Notes: a model not told the origin generated them from the sequence alone. Positions 6,936 to 14,872 are shown, numbered from the stretch's first letter. The stretch is DNA of 40,289 nt from Lachnospiraceae bacterium (GCA_900770325.1 CAAGKE010000006.1:1-40289), one strand, 5' to 3'. Numbers and translations: made by a program.

Positions 6936-8027
6936 ATGGATCTGAATATGCGCGAATATCTGAAGGGCTTCCGGGCAGCAGGAATGAGTGAGGCGCAATT
7001 AAAGGAGATCCGGACAGGAATTGAACATGGATTATCAACGACGCGGATCCGGCTGTATGCAAAGCCCGACTATGACAGTCATCAGATGGAGCAGATCCGG
7101 CTTGCGATTGAAAATGGTTTGACGGATGAGCAGATTGCGACGTTTGCGGATCCTGCATTTTCTGATGATGAAATGGAACATATTCGGACCCGTCTGGAGT
7201 TTGAACGACGCTCCAAGGAGGAAATAACTGAAGAACTTCATCGCAAGCGGCTGCACAACATCCTGATTGCGTTTGCTGCGCTTGGCCTGCTACTTGTGAT
7301 TGGGCTTATTGGGTTCTTTGGGCTTGATACGGTGCGTGACTATTTACAGCCATTAAATATCACCCTGACAGTATCGGATGTGACACTGGAGCCGGGAGAT
7401 ATTTTCTCACCCATGAATTACATAAATTCATATACGACCAAGGATACAGAACTGATCCTTCCTGATCCTATCGACACAAGCCGGACCGGGGATCAAAAGG
7501 TGCTTTACAAGCTGCGCAACAATCACAAATCTATTTCCAAGGAACTGATAGTGCATATCCGGGATCAGGATGCGCCAACATTAATATTAACGACGGATCA
7601 GGTTCAGCTAACACGCGATCAAGATACATTCGGCTGCAAGGCATATATTTCTTCTGCTGCGGATGCTTATGATGGAGACCTTACAGATGCAGTTACTTGC
7701 AGCAGCATGATCGACTGGAGTAAGGACAAAGTGACGGTTCCGTTTACCGTTTCCGATTCTTCTGGCAATACGACCCAAGAGGATCTGACGGTAACAATCA
7801 TTGATAAACCAAAGCCAACACCTACACCGCCGCCGACTCCCACCAATGCCGCGACACCAGTTCCGCAGCCTTCATGGACCCCGGAACCGGATTCTGGTGG
7901 CGGGTCCTCTTCCGGCGGATGGCAGAGTTCCGGTTGGGAGACGTATTCCGAAACAAGTGATTGGGTATATGAGGATGTGGGCGGTGGCGAAACATCCGTT
8001 GAAAGCGAGATCGTAGAAGAGTATTAA
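6936..8027 (+). CDS. Membrane-anchored protein with helical repeats and surface-type tail
   Basis: This 363-residue protein has three parts. Residues 10-95 contain about three repeats of roughly 29 residues (M-x-x-I-R-x-x-I-E-x-G-L-x-x-x-x-I, then D-x-x-F/Y-D/S) typical of element-encoded helical repeat proteins. One transmembrane helix follows at about 106-132. The outer part has two beta-rich modules: V-T-L-E-P-G-D with Y-K-L-R-N, and a bacterial Ig-like repeat ending V-T-V-P-F-T-V-S-D-S-S-G-N-T-T. A P-T-P-rich linker and a G/S/W-rich tail end it. No sorting signal is visible. The topology suggests repeats in the cytoplasm and Ig-like modules outside, perhaps in cell contact or regulation of transfer. 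The ribosome binding site is AAAGGAGG. Confidence 0.7.
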   Translation: MDLNMREYLKGFRAAGMSEAQLKEIRTGIEHGLSTTRIRLYAKPDYDSHQMEQIRLAIENGLTDEQIATFADPAFSDDEMEHIRTRLEFERRSKEEITEELHRKRLHNILIAFAALGLLLVIGLIGFFGLDTVRDYLQPLNITLTVSDVTLEPGDIFSPMNYINSYTTKDTELILPDPIDTSRTGDQKVLYKLRNNHKSISKELIVHIRDQDAPTLILTTDQVQLTRDQDTFGCKAYISSAADAYDGDLTDAVTCSSMIDWSKDKVTVPFTVSDSSGNTTQEDLTVTIIDKPKPTPTPPPTPTNAATPVPQPSWTPEPDSGGGSSSGGWQSSGWETYSETSDWVYEDVGGGETSVESEIVEEY

Positions 8028-8043
8028 GGAAGGAACTGAATCC

Positions 8044-8060
8044 GGGGGCGAAACGCCCCC
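8044..8060. repeat. GC hairpin repeat, copy 9
   Basis: GGGGGCG-AAA-CGCCCCC, the first of two hairpins in the 89-bp gap before the SSB gene. Confidence 0.9.
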
Positions 8061-8082
8061 AGATCAATATTTTTGTTTACTT

Positions 8083-8099
8083 GGGGGGCGAAACTCCCC
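8083..8099. repeat. GC hairpin repeat, copy 10 (one mismatch)
   Basis: GGGGGGCG-AAA-CTCCCC. The second stem base is mutated from G to T, breaking one pair. GGAAAGGAA for the SSB gene follows. Confidence 0.8.
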
Positions 8100-8116
8100 G
8101 GAAAGGAAAAATTAAA

Positions 8117-8482
8117 ATGAATAAGTTTGTTTTATCAGGAAGGCTCACCGATAATTTCAATGTTAATGCAATGCAGAATGGAACAAAGGTGATTCATTGC
8201 TGCATTGCGAACAGTGACCGTAAGGATACACGCTTCATCAATTTCACTATGTTTGGCGATGAGGCGGAAAAGATTGAAACCCGCTGCCCGAAGGGATCGT
8301 GGATTGAGGTTGAGGGTTATTTGGACCCATCATCCTATGAAAAGGATGGGAAGAAATATACAGTGCTGAACCTGATTGGAACACATACCCGTCTGGTTGT
8401 GAAGTCAAAGAAGGATTCTTCCATTTTTGAGGACTTTACGGTGAAGGAGGAAGCGGATGGCACGTCCAATGCTTCGGATTAA
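8117..8482 (+). CDS. ssb: Single-stranded DNA-binding protein, short type
   Basis: The start ATG 8117 follows AAAGGAAAAA. The 121-residue product has the OB-fold order of SSB: N-K-F-V-L-S-G-R-L-T, then a strand with C-C-I-A-N-S-D-R, then F-I-N-F-T-M-F-G-D-E-A-E, and G-S-W-I-E-V-E-G-Y-L with Y-T-V-L-N-L-I-G. It is shorter than chromosomal SSB (about 150-170 residues) and its end (S-N-A-S-D) is not the usual D-D-D-I-P-F tip that binds partner proteins. On conjugative elements such SSBs protect incoming single strands. The next gene starts inside its 3' end. Confidence 0.82.
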   Translation: MNKFVLSGRLTDNFNVNAMQNGTKVIHCCIANSDRKDTRFINFTMFGDEAEKIETRCPKGSWIEVEGYLDPSSYEKDGKKYTVLNLIGTHTRLVVKSKKDSSIFEDFTVKEEADGTSNASD

Positions 8483-8702
8483 GGACAGTATCTATTATTC
8501 CAATGGTGTTCCTGTTTTTTACCGCTATGAAATTCAGGGCGGAAGACCAGATTCGCATTTTTTGGAAAAATATTTGAACCGGCGGCTGAAACGCATTAAC
8601 AGCAGCATTTATATTTCATGCCGTTCGCATGATTTGATTCTGTCAGCGTATGATGGGATTCAGCAAAGTTCTTCTGACGCAGAGAAAGGAGTGAGTTTAT
8701 GA
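8457..8702 (+). CDS. Small protein of unknown function overlapping ssb
   Basis: An 81-residue product whose ATG lies 26 bp inside the end of the SSB gene and follows a strong AAGGAGG site 9 bp upstream. The sequence is basic in the middle (Y-L-N-R-R-L-K-R-I-N) and has no membrane segment. Its stop overlaps the ATG of the next gene in an ATGA arrangement. The three genes therefore look translationally coupled. Function unknown. Confidence 0.65.
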   Translation: MARPMLRIKDSIYYSNGVPVFYRYEIQGGRPDSHFLEKYLNRRLKRINSSIYISCRSHDLILSAYDGIQQSSSDAEKGVSL

Positions 8703-9049
8703 TTCGCAGCATGACGTTATATTTTGATGAATCAGTTGTTCCGAGCGTTCCTGGGACACACATTATTACGTTTCCGCTGGAAACATCCGGAGGCACTGTC
8801 TACTTCGACATTGATCTGAACCATGTGATAGTGAAAGGTGACTCGTTCCGAGTGGAAGGGGAAGATCAAACAATGATTCCGATGAAAAACGCAAAAGGCA
8901 AGGTGATTGGGAAACTATCTTGGGGAGCAATCTGCACAAAATACATGCTGAACAGGATTCGGAAGGAGCAGCAGAAAGACGCGGATGACGATGTTGTTAT
9001 TTTCCTCGACGAAGGAACATTGACAGATGATGAAATTCATGACGTTTGA
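8699..9049 (+). CDS. Small protein of unknown function
   Basis: A 116-residue product whose ATG overlaps the previous stop (ATGA) and follows AAAGGAG. The first 85 residues look beta-rich, with repeated short strands (I-I-T-F-P-L-E-T, T-V-Y-F-D-I-D-L, K-V-I-G-K-L-S-W-G). The end is a basic helix followed by an acidic tail. I do not recognise it. Its tight coupling to ssb and the preceding gene suggests a DNA-handling or housekeeping role in the element, which is inference only. Confidence 0.65.
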   Translation: MIRSMTLYFDESVVPSVPGTHIITFPLETSGGTVYFDIDLNHVIVKGDSFRVEGEDQTMIPMKNAKGKVIGKLSWGAICTKYMLNRIRKEQQKDADDDVVIFLDEGTLTDDEIHDV

Positions 9050-9066
9050 GGTGATGAATGAATTTG

Positions 9067-9083
9067 CGGAGCGTTTCGCCCCG
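9067..9083. repeat. GC hairpin repeat, loop TTT, one mismatch
   Basis: CGGAGCG-TTT-CGCCCCG, one A-C mismatch in a 7-bp stem. It lies 13 bp upstream of the XRE promoter. Confidence 0.82.
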
Positions 9084-9095
9084 TAAGGAAAAATG

Positions 9096-9125
9096 TTGAC
9101 AATATAACGATGCACCGTTATATTG
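9096..9125 (+). promoter_or_regulatory. Promoter with overlapping palindromic operator
   Basis: TTGACA at 9096-9101 and TATATT at 9119-9124 are separated by exactly 17 bp, a near-consensus sigma-A promoter. A perfect 10-bp inverted repeat, CAATATAACG (9100-9109) and CGTTATATTG (9116-9125), covers both boxes. A dimer bound here would block RNA polymerase. The adjacent XRE protein is the obvious candidate, giving negative autoregulation. Confidence 0.85.
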
Positions 9126-9144
9126 CCTGCACAGGAGGCTACTT

Positions 9145-9714
9145 ATGCTAATTACTGAAGAGCTGCAGGAAAAGAATATGACTATTTACCAGCTTGCAAA
9201 ACTTAGCGGAGTGCCATATACAACTGTAAACGATATTTGCCATGAGAAAACGAAATTAACCAAGTGCAGCGCTGAGACTGTCTATAAGATCTCCCAGGTG
9301 TTGAATATTTCTATGGAGGACCTGCTCGCTCCCTATCTTGCAAAGCGTGCGCGTTTTGAAAATTTCAAAAGTGCGATCTGCCACAGGGTAAAGGAAGAAG
9401 GAGACATAGATTTCATCATCGGGGTTCTGAAAAGCGAATATATCCGAAGGTACTATAAGAGAAAATGGTATCCGGAATGTTTTTATCTTCTCGCCATGGT
9501 GGATTATCTCAGCAGACTAAATAACCTTCCACTGGTTTCTGATTATGATGATATCCGGCGGTACAAATTGAAAGAAATCATATATCCGTCAAGTATTCTG
9601 GCAATAGCAGCCGTTGAAGGAAATGACGAAGCATTACGAAAAGCTGAGAAAGAGTCAATTCCTGAATTTATGCGATTCAACATCGTAGAAAGTCATATCC
9701 GTGATGTTGCCTGA
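9145..9714 (+). CDS. XRE-family helix-turn-helix regulator
   Basis: A 189-residue protein whose N-terminal 60 residues form a Cro/CI-type helix-turn-helix: I-Y-Q-L-A-K-L-S-G-V-P-Y-T-T-V-N-D-I at about 13-30, followed by the usual S-x-E-T-V-Y-K-I-S-Q-V-L-N-I helix. The remaining 120 residues are an all-helical domain (F-E-N-F-K-S, Y-Y-K-R-K-W-Y-P-E-C-F-Y-L-L-A-M-V-D-Y-L) that I associate with XRE proteins on Bacillota mobile elements, without a known catalytic role. The gene has its own strong promoter covered by a perfect palindrome and an AGGAGG site. No toxin-like gene follows, so it may act alone as an element regulator, or as an antitoxin for a gene elsewhere. Confidence 0.82.
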   Translation: MLITEELQEKNMTIYQLAKLSGVPYTTVNDICHEKTKLTKCSAETVYKISQVLNISMEDLLAPYLAKRARFENFKSAICHRVKEEGDIDFIIGVLKSEYIRRYYKRKWYPECFYLLAMVDYLSRLNNLPLVSDYDDIRRYKLKEIIYPSSILAIAAVEGNDEALRKAEKESIPEFMRFNIVESHIRDVA

Positions 9715-9778
9715 GCAGGGCATTGAATCTTTAAACGAAAGTATTAACTTCATTGTGCAATATATGTAAATGATCTGT

Positions 9779-9797
9779 CGGGGGCGAAACGCCCCCG
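9779..9797. repeat. GC hairpin repeat, copy 11
   Basis: CGGGGGCG-AAA-CGCCCCCG, followed by the same TTTTAGTGGAAGTGGAGG leader as at 4881. Confidence 0.92.
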
Positions 9798-9820
9798 TTT
9801 TTAGTGGAAGTGGAGGAATA

Positions 9821-11176
9821 ATGAAGACAAAGGAGTTCAGAGAACAACTGGCGCAGGAGTTTGTGAGTGCGCTGGAAGATAAGGGACTGGAGTGGAAAGC
9901 CGGATGGTCTAATTTTGGGGATGATGCCCCGTTTAAAAACGGGGCTACCAACCGTCCGTATAGTGGAATCAATACAATTGCGCTGCTGCTGGCAACAATG
10001 AAAAACAACTATAAAGATCGCCGGTGGTGTACGTTTAATCAGATTGTTGACAGGGATGAAAAACTTCATCCGGGCCAAACATGGAAACTGAAAAAGGGAT
10101 CGAAAGGTGTTCAGATAGAATACTGGTTTCCTTTTGATAAGAAAACACATAAATTCCTGAAGTGGAGTGAATACCATGATCTGATTATGAAATTGACGGG
10201 CGATGAAGACTTCAGGGAAAGATTCATGATATGCGCCAAATATTACGTAGTCTTCAATGGAGACTGCATTGAAGGGATGCCGGAGCCAACAAAGGGGTTG
10301 GAGAAGCGGGAAATGAATGATCTGGTCATGAAGACTGCAAAGAATATGGGCGTTGAGATTATCACGGATGATATTGGCCGATGCTATTATGTTCCGAAAA
10401 ACGATACTATCCATCTGCCAAAGCCGGAGTATTTCTTATCGGATTACTGTCTGACCGCAACTGCTTTTCATGAGCTGTCTCATGCCACCGGCGCAGTGGG
10501 GAGACTTGGACGGCCGTCCCTGTTGAATAGCCATGGTTGGGGATCGAAAGAATATTGCTATGAAGAACTGGTCGCAGAAATCTCATCTGTGTTCATGGCA
10601 GCGGATGTTGGTGCAAACATGACCCAGGAGCACTTAGACAGTCATAAAGCCTATGTGAATTACTGGATCGAAGATATCAAGGATAATCCAAATGTACTGT
10701 TTAATGCCATTAAGGATGCGACGGCAGCAGCGAATTATCTGAACTGGAAAGCGGAACTGATTACGGAAAAGGAATATGAGCAGACGCTAAAGGATGTAAA
10801 GGTAGAGTCTGTTAAGAATACCGGGGACGAGACGCTGGAAAAGCTGTGCAAAGATGCTGCCGGGTTCATTGATTACAACCGGGAGGAAACGTATACCTTG
10901 GAAGACTTCCACCGTGACTTCCCGGATCTGCATAATGTTGACCTTGTAAAGACAACGGATCCGGTATCCGGAAAGGAACTGATCGTCAGCTTTGATTTGA
11001 TTAACCATTCTTACAGCCGTTATCTTGACCGGGAACTGGTAGACACGAAAACATTCCAGACCGACGAGGATTTTTCCTTGGTACTGAAATCTGCTGTTCC
11101 GGAAGACTTCATGGATCTTGGAAAGGTCACATTAAAGGATTTAGAGGCTCAAAAGGCAACATTATTAACGCTCTGA
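9821..11176 (+). CDS. ArdC-like antirestriction protein with zincin metallopeptidase domain
   Basis: The 451-residue protein starts at ATG 9821 after GTGGAGGAA. The N-terminal 130 residues match the ArdC N-terminal single-stranded-DNA-binding domain pattern (W-x-x-G-W, N-R-P-Y-S-G-I-N, W-x-T-F-N-Q, V-x-x-G-x-K-G-x-x-I-x-Y-W). A zincin domain follows with H217-E-L-S-H221-A-T-G and a downstream Y-E-E-L-V-A-E-I that supplies the third ligand glutamate. The last 120 residues are an extra beta-rich module with D-x-x-S-G-K-E-L-I-V-S. ArdC proteins coat entering single-stranded plasmid DNA and protect it from host restriction. That suits the placement among transfer genes of an element that enters as a single strand. 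Confidence 0.82.
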   Translation: MKTKEFREQLAQEFVSALEDKGLEWKAGWSNFGDDAPFKNGATNRPYSGINTIALLLATMKNNYKDRRWCTFNQIVDRDEKLHPGQTWKLKKGSKGVQIEYWFPFDKKTHKFLKWSEYHDLIMKLTGDEDFRERFMICAKYYVVFNGDCIEGMPEPTKGLEKREMNDLVMKTAKNMGVEIITDDIGRCYYVPKNDTIHLPKPEYFLSDYCLTATAFHELSHATGAVGRLGRPSLLNSHGWGSKEYCYEELVAEISSVFMAADVGANMTQEHLDSHKAYVNYWIEDIKDNPNVLFNAIKDATAAANYLNWKAELITEKEYEQTLKDVKVESVKNTGDETLEKLCKDAAGFIDYNREETYTLEDFHRDFPDLHNVDLVKTTDPVSGKELIVSFDLINHSYSRYLDRELVDTKTFQTDEDFSLVLKSAVPEDFMDLGKVTLKDLEAQKATLLTL

Positions 11177-11217
11177 AAAGGCGGACCTCATTTTAGGCCC
11201 CTGCGGGGCGTTTTCAG
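11173..11217 (+). terminator. Hairpin terminator-like structure after ArdC gene
   Basis: CTGAAAA (11173-11179) pairs with TTTTCAG (11211-11217). Inside it GCCCC-TGC-GGGGC forms a second stem. The structure starts over the ArdC stop codon and is followed by GCGCTTTTTG. The inner hairpin differs from the element-wide GC hairpin family. Confidence 0.55.
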
Positions 11218-11345
11218 GCGCTTTTTGCTTTGGATGATAACTTTATCGTGTGACTCTCATTTTGCTCAATTTTGGGGCATTTCTGAAGGCCGTTTTTTCC
11301 GGCGGACAGATTTTTTTGCTGATTTTTTTAGAAAGGATGCATTTT

Positions 11346-11471
11346 ATGGATGGAGAAATTGTTTTATTCAGCGTAGAAGAACTGGAAGCATACTTATATG
11401 GTTTAGAAGACGGGACGGTTGCAAAGATTCTTCTGGATGACGAAGACGGAGACAGTGCGAATGATGAATAG
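11346..11471 (+). CDS. Small acidic protein (41 residues)
   Basis: ATG 11346 lies 8 bp after GAAAGGA; an earlier in-frame ATG at 11337 is too close to that site. The 41-residue product is strongly acidic (E-E-L-E-A-Y-L-Y-G-L-E-D-G and a D/E-rich end). Its stop overlaps the first codons of the RadC-like gene. No family recognised; short acidic proteins of this type may bind a partner encoded next door. Confidence 0.5.
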   Translation: MDGEIVLFSVEELEAYLYGLEDGTVAKILLDDEDGDSANDE

Positions 11472-12027
11472 GCAGATGTCGATTTTCGACGCATCGCTGC
11501 AGGAGGAAGAGAAAGGCCCGTTTGTTCTGAAAGAACAAAAGGTGCGGCTGCGATTGGAAGAAAGTCCCGGATTGTACAGCTCAGAACACATCAGTTCGCC
11601 ACTAGATGCAGTGAACATTATGGCGAAGGTGTTGAAGGAAATGGACCGTGAATATCTGTGCGTGGTGAATCTGAATAATCAGAATCAGCCCCTTGGTTAT
11701 TCCGTTGTTGGCATTGGTGATCTGACTTCCTGTGTGGTTAATATCAGCAACGTGTTTAAAACAGCGATTCTGGCAAACACGTCTAGGATCGTGTTGATGC
11801 ACAATCATCCCAGCGGAACCTGTGCAGAACCGAGTAATGAAGACCTTCAAACAACTGTACGGGTTGCCGGGGCGGGAAATCTTCTCGGCATTCAATTGCT
11901 CGACCATGTGGTTGTAAGCGGCGATGATCAGTATTCAATACGAACCAATCATCCGGATTTATTTACAGCACAGTCAGCGGAACCATGGCTGAAAATGACT
12001 GAAAAACAGGCCGGTAGATCCATGTAA
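11461..12027 (+). CDS. RadC-like JAB-domain protein, first copy
   Basis: A 188-residue protein starting in overlap with the preceding small gene. It has the RadC/JAMM core L-M-H-N-H-P-S-G followed by T-C-A-E-P-S-N-E-D, then D-H-V-V-V and Y-S-I-R. In typical RadC the spacing between G and P-S is three residues; here it is four, one extra. RadC-like proteins are frequent on conjugative elements, and despite the name no repair role is established for most of them. JAMM domains are usually zinc-dependent isopeptidases. The next gene is a second copy with canonical spacing, so this is a tandem duplication that has diverged. Confidence 0.8.
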   Translation: MMNRQMSIFDASLQEEEKGPFVLKEQKVRLRLEESPGLYSSEHISSPLDAVNIMAKVLKEMDREYLCVVNLNNQNQPLGYSVVGIGDLTSCVVNISNVFKTAILANTSRIVLMHNHPSGTCAEPSNEDLQTTVRVAGAGNLLGIQLLDHVVVSGDDQYSIRTNHPDLFTAQSAEPWLKMTEKQAGRSM

Positions 12028-12038
12028 GGGGAAGCTGG

Positions 12039-12620
12039 ATGAGTGATGTAGTTGCAAGTGCAATTTCAGATACAACCGAAGATCTTCAGAATGAGGAAGG
12101 GGCGTTTCGGCTGAAAGAGCAGTATATCCGCGTTGTTTTGGAAAATGCTACAGGATTATACAGTACGGAACCGATTTCCAGTGCGGATGATGCGGTTCGC
12201 ATAATGGCTCAGGCTATCAGCAGCATGGACCGTGAGTATTTCTGCGTGGTTAATCTGAACAGGCTGTATCAGCCGATCGGTTATTCCATTGTAGGAATGG
12301 GAACCGTTGGAGATACCTTAGTCAGTCAATCGAACTTGTTCCGGGCAGCGTTGCTATCAAATGCCGCAGCGATTCTGGTGTTGCACAATCACCCCAGCGG
12401 CAATCTGCGGCCAAGTCCTCAGGATCTGCTTCTGACAGCGCAGATTAACACCTTGGCTAAACTGTTCGATCTGGATTTTCTGGATCATGTGATAGTCGGT
12501 CAGCGAAATCAAACGTATTCCATCCGGAAATATTATCCGGATTTTTTTACGACGGAATCAATTGATCTGTTGAACCGGTATGTAACAAACAAAACGAATC
12601 AGACAAAAATCAGGAGATAG
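12039..12620 (+). CDS. RadC-like JAB-domain protein, second copy
   Basis: A 193-residue paralogue of the preceding protein, starting 11 bp after its stop (GGGGAAGC ribosome binding site). Shared segments include F-x-L-K-E-Q, L-E-x-x-x-G-L-Y-S, M-D-R-E-Y-x-C-V-V-N-L-N and the JAMM motif H-N-H-P-S-G-N-L-R-P-S-P-Q-D, here with canonical RadC spacing. It ends with a basic extension (N-K-T-N-Q-T-K-I-R-R) missing from the first copy. The two might form a heterodimer or have separate partners. The gene leads directly into the conjugation machinery. Confidence 0.82.
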   Translation: MSDVVASAISDTTEDLQNEEGAFRLKEQYIRVVLENATGLYSTEPISSADDAVRIMAQAISSMDREYFCVVNLNRLYQPIGYSIVGMGTVGDTLVSQSNLFRAALLSNAAAILVLHNHPSGNLRPSPQDLLLTAQINTLAKLFDLDFLDHVIVGQRNQTYSIRKYYPDFFTTESIDLLNRYVTNKTNQTKIRR

Positions 12621-12630
12621 GAGAACGAAT

Positions 12631-12966
12631 ATGAAACTTAAAACAAAGGTATTTTTGATTGCGTCAGAGGCAGCAATGCTGATGACAAAGGTTAACGCTG
12701 AAGGGGATGGAAACGGAGTCACCATTGATACAGGAGAAGCGCAGCAGCAGATTCAGCAGATTACGGACAGCATAACCAAGATCGCTTTATGGGCGATTCC
12801 TCTGATCGGTGGCATTGCAATTCTGATTTCCATTATCCGCTGGCTTACTCTGGATGAACAGGAGCGTGAACAGCGCCCTGTACACAAGCAAATCATTAAG
12901 ATTCTGGCTGTGGTGATTGTAGGTGAATCAATCAACGTTATTTTCCGGATCTTTGGATTGAAATGA
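12631..12966 (+). CDS. Pilin-like T4SS protein (VirB2/TrbC or Maff2 type)
   Basis: A 111-residue protein that starts 10 bp after the RadC stop with TAGGAGAA. A cleavable or hydrophobic N-terminus (residues 5-23) is followed by a short soluble stretch rich in Q and then two transmembrane helices (about 50-70 and 88-106) joined by a charged loop. Size, topology and position just before a VirB6-like gene match the VirB2/TrbC-like and Maff2 proteins of Bacillota conjugative elements. It probably contributes to the envelope channel. Confidence 0.7.
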   Translation: MKLKTKVFLIASEAAMLMTKVNAEGDGNGVTIDTGEAQQQIQQITDSITKIALWAIPLIGGIAILISIIRWLTLDEQEREQRPVHKQIIKILAVVIVGESINVIFRIFGLK

Positions 12967-12983
12967 TATGTGATAGGCAGTGC

Positions 12984-12998
12984 GGGGCGTTTCGCCCC
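12984..12998. repeat. GC hairpin repeat, copy 12 (loop TTT)
   Basis: GGGGCG-TTT-CGCCCC, followed by CGCGTTTTGAAAGGAGG, the ribosome binding site of the VirB6-like gene. Confidence 0.9.
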
Positions 12999-13020
12999 CG
13001 CGTTTTGAAAGGAGGTACGA

Positions 13021-14529
13021 ATGACTGACGATGGAAGCATCATGATGAACGCTTTCCGCAGCATCATGTGGATGTTTCTGCGCGGTGCGCTATGGATCTG
13101 CGATCTGTCCTATGATCTGGTGCAGGAAATGTTTGGTATCAATCTGGATAAGTTCCCGTGGATCTGGACGTGGCTGGCTGTGCTGTCCGGCCTGTTAATG
13201 TTCTTTGTTGTTGCTCGTATTGTTGTTTTGGTGATCCGGGCGCAATTTGATGATCAATCTGTTGAAATGCTGTCCGGTGTTGACCTTATGCGGCGGATTA
13301 CGGTGATGATGGTGATGCTTGCCCTTATCCCGACAACTTTACAGGTAATGAGCCGTTTGAGTTCATCGCTTGCGAATCTGTTTCCATCCCTGATTTCCGG
13401 GGCAAACGCACCATCTTCCATATTGTTGGAGATGTCCTCTCTGGATTTTACGGATGCGGCAGCTAAGGCTTCCTCGGCAATCACTCTGGCAGATATTACC
13501 GATATTAACGCAATGGAAGATGGTGCGTATATTTATTTCTCCAACACGACAACGATGATAATTGTGCTTTTTACGAGCGTTATATGTCTCTATATTTTCG
13601 TGATGATTTGTTTACAGATCGCATCGCGTATCATCAGTCTGCTGCTGAAAATCTGCATTTCCCCGTTTGCCCTGTCTTCTTTGGTGGATCCAAAAGACAA
13701 TGCTTATCAGACCTGGGTCAAGCTGTGTGCTGCTGATTTCCTTGCGAACTTTTACCAATCGGTCCTTCTGGTGCTGGTATTGACGGCAATAGCATCAATT
13801 GATGTTTCGACCATAGCAAAGGTTCTTTTCATGATTGGAGCACTGATGGGAGTACTGAATGCACCGCAGGGAATTTCTGCCCTGTTAGGAGCTGATGTTG
13901 GGGCCACCTCTGGTATGCAGGGCATCCAGTCTGCGCTCATTGCTGGTCAGGCAATGATGGGAGCTGGCCGCGTGGCTGCTGGAGCGACGGCTCTCGCAGG
14001 TAAAGGCGCTTTAAACACTGCAAGATTTGGAGCTTATGGCGCTGGCCGTTTTTTAGGCGGAAAGACGTTCAATCCGGATAAAGTTGCTGGTGGATCAGCT
14101 GGAGGCGGAGGCACATCAGGCGGCAATGCTGGCGGTGGTATTCCCGCTGGAGCTGGTGATGCTGGTGATCTTCACGGAACCTATGGCGGTCAAGCACCGA
14201 ATAGCGATGGTGTTATTGATTCCCTGAACCGCGTTTCTTATAGTAGCGGCATTAACACGAAAGAAGGGACTGTTGCGAACCGGATCGGCCGTGCAGCAGA
14301 ACAAACGCATGGTGTAGGCGGCGCAGCAGCACGGGCTATTGTTAAAGTTGCATCTGCTACCTATAAGAGCGCCGGGCAGAAACTATATCAGAACAAGTAC
14401 AATCCCAGGAACGGATCCGTTTCTCCGTCCGCCATGAAACGCAATGCGGACAGACGGAAATCATTCGCTAACTTTGCGCAGTATGTATACCATTCAAACA
14501 ACGGAACGGAGAACGTAATCAATGGATGA
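13021..14529 (+). CDS. VirB6/TrbL-like integral membrane channel protein
   Basis: A 502-residue protein with about six to seven hydrophobic helices in the first 290 residues, for example 12-35, 48-72, 88-108, 178-210, 240-265 and 270-292. A long soluble tail rich in glycine and alanine follows (repeated A-G-G and G-G-G between 295 and 400) and a basic end. This is the layout of TrbL/VirB6 proteins, which form the inner-membrane channel of type IV secretion systems. Its ribosome binding site is AAAGGAGG. The next gene overlaps its end by 8 bp, so it is translationally coupled to the PrgI/VirB4 pair. Confidence 0.82.
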   Translation: MTDDGSIMMNAFRSIMWMFLRGALWICDLSYDLVQEMFGINLDKFPWIWTWLAVLSGLLMFFVVARIVVLVIRAQFDDQSVEMLSGVDLMRRITVMMVMLALIPTTLQVMSRLSSSLANLFPSLISGANAPSSILLEMSSLDFTDAAAKASSAITLADITDINAMEDGAYIYFSNTTTMIIVLFTSVICLYIFVMICLQIASRIISLLLKICISPFALSSLVDPKDNAYQTWVKLCAADFLANFYQSVLLVLVLTAIASIDVSTIAKVLFMIGALMGVLNAPQGISALLGADVGATSGMQGIQSALIAGQAMMGAGRVAAGATALAGKGALNTARFGAYGAGRFLGGKTFNPDKVAGGSAGGGGTSGGNAGGGIPAGAGDAGDLHGTYGGQAPNSDGVIDSLNRVSYSSGINTKEGTVANRIGRAAEQTHGVGGAAARAIVKVASATYKSAGQKLYQNKYNPRNGSVSPSAMKRNADRRKSFANFAQYVYHSNNGTENVING

Positions 14530-14872
14530 GGAACGTCCTTTAGAATTTATTGCGCCGCGCAACTTCAAGCGCGGTCGTTTTCTTTTCAACCGGTTCCGTC
14601 CTGTTGATGTGGCAATCTGGACGGTTCTCCTTGTCATCACCTTTATTATTTTCATTGCCTATATGTCCGGGGAAGAGTGGAACGCTGGCATTATCATTCT
14701 GATCTGGCTGCCCGCAACAATCTGCACATTCCTGCTGATCCCATTCGGTCAGATTTATCACAACATGCTGTTCGCGCTGCGGTGTGCATGGGATTATCTC
14801 AACGCTAAACACAATTATTACTGGGAAGGGGTTTACAAATATGGTCCGGAAACCGAAAATGAGCCGCATTGA
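14522..14872 (+). CDS. PrgI/TcpE-like (VirB3-type) membrane protein
   Basis: A 116-residue protein starting inside the VirB6-like gene. Two adjacent transmembrane segments (about 30-50 and 56-78) lie between a basic N-terminus that includes I-A-P-R-N-F and a C-terminal Y-Y-W-E-G-V-Y-K-Y. Small two-helix proteins of the PrgI/TcpE group sit directly before the VirB4 gene in Gram-positive systems, as here; the VirB4 start lies inside this gene's 3' end. It is predicted to anchor VirB4 at the membrane, as VirB3 does. Confidence 0.75.
   Translation: MDEERPLEFIAPRNFKRGRFLFNRFRPVDVAIWTVLLVITFIIFIAYMSGEEWNAGIIILIWLPATICTFLLIPFGQIYHNMLFALRCAWDYLNAKHNYYWEGVYKYGPETENEPH

Noticed and set aside
8081..8116. 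GTG start upstream of ssb
   Set aside because: The extra codons are the sequence of a GC hairpin repeat, and the OB fold starts at the ATG at 8117.
11218..11345. T-rich stretch before the 41-codon gene as an attenuator
   Set aside because: Several T runs occur but no alternative stems or leader peptide could be supported.
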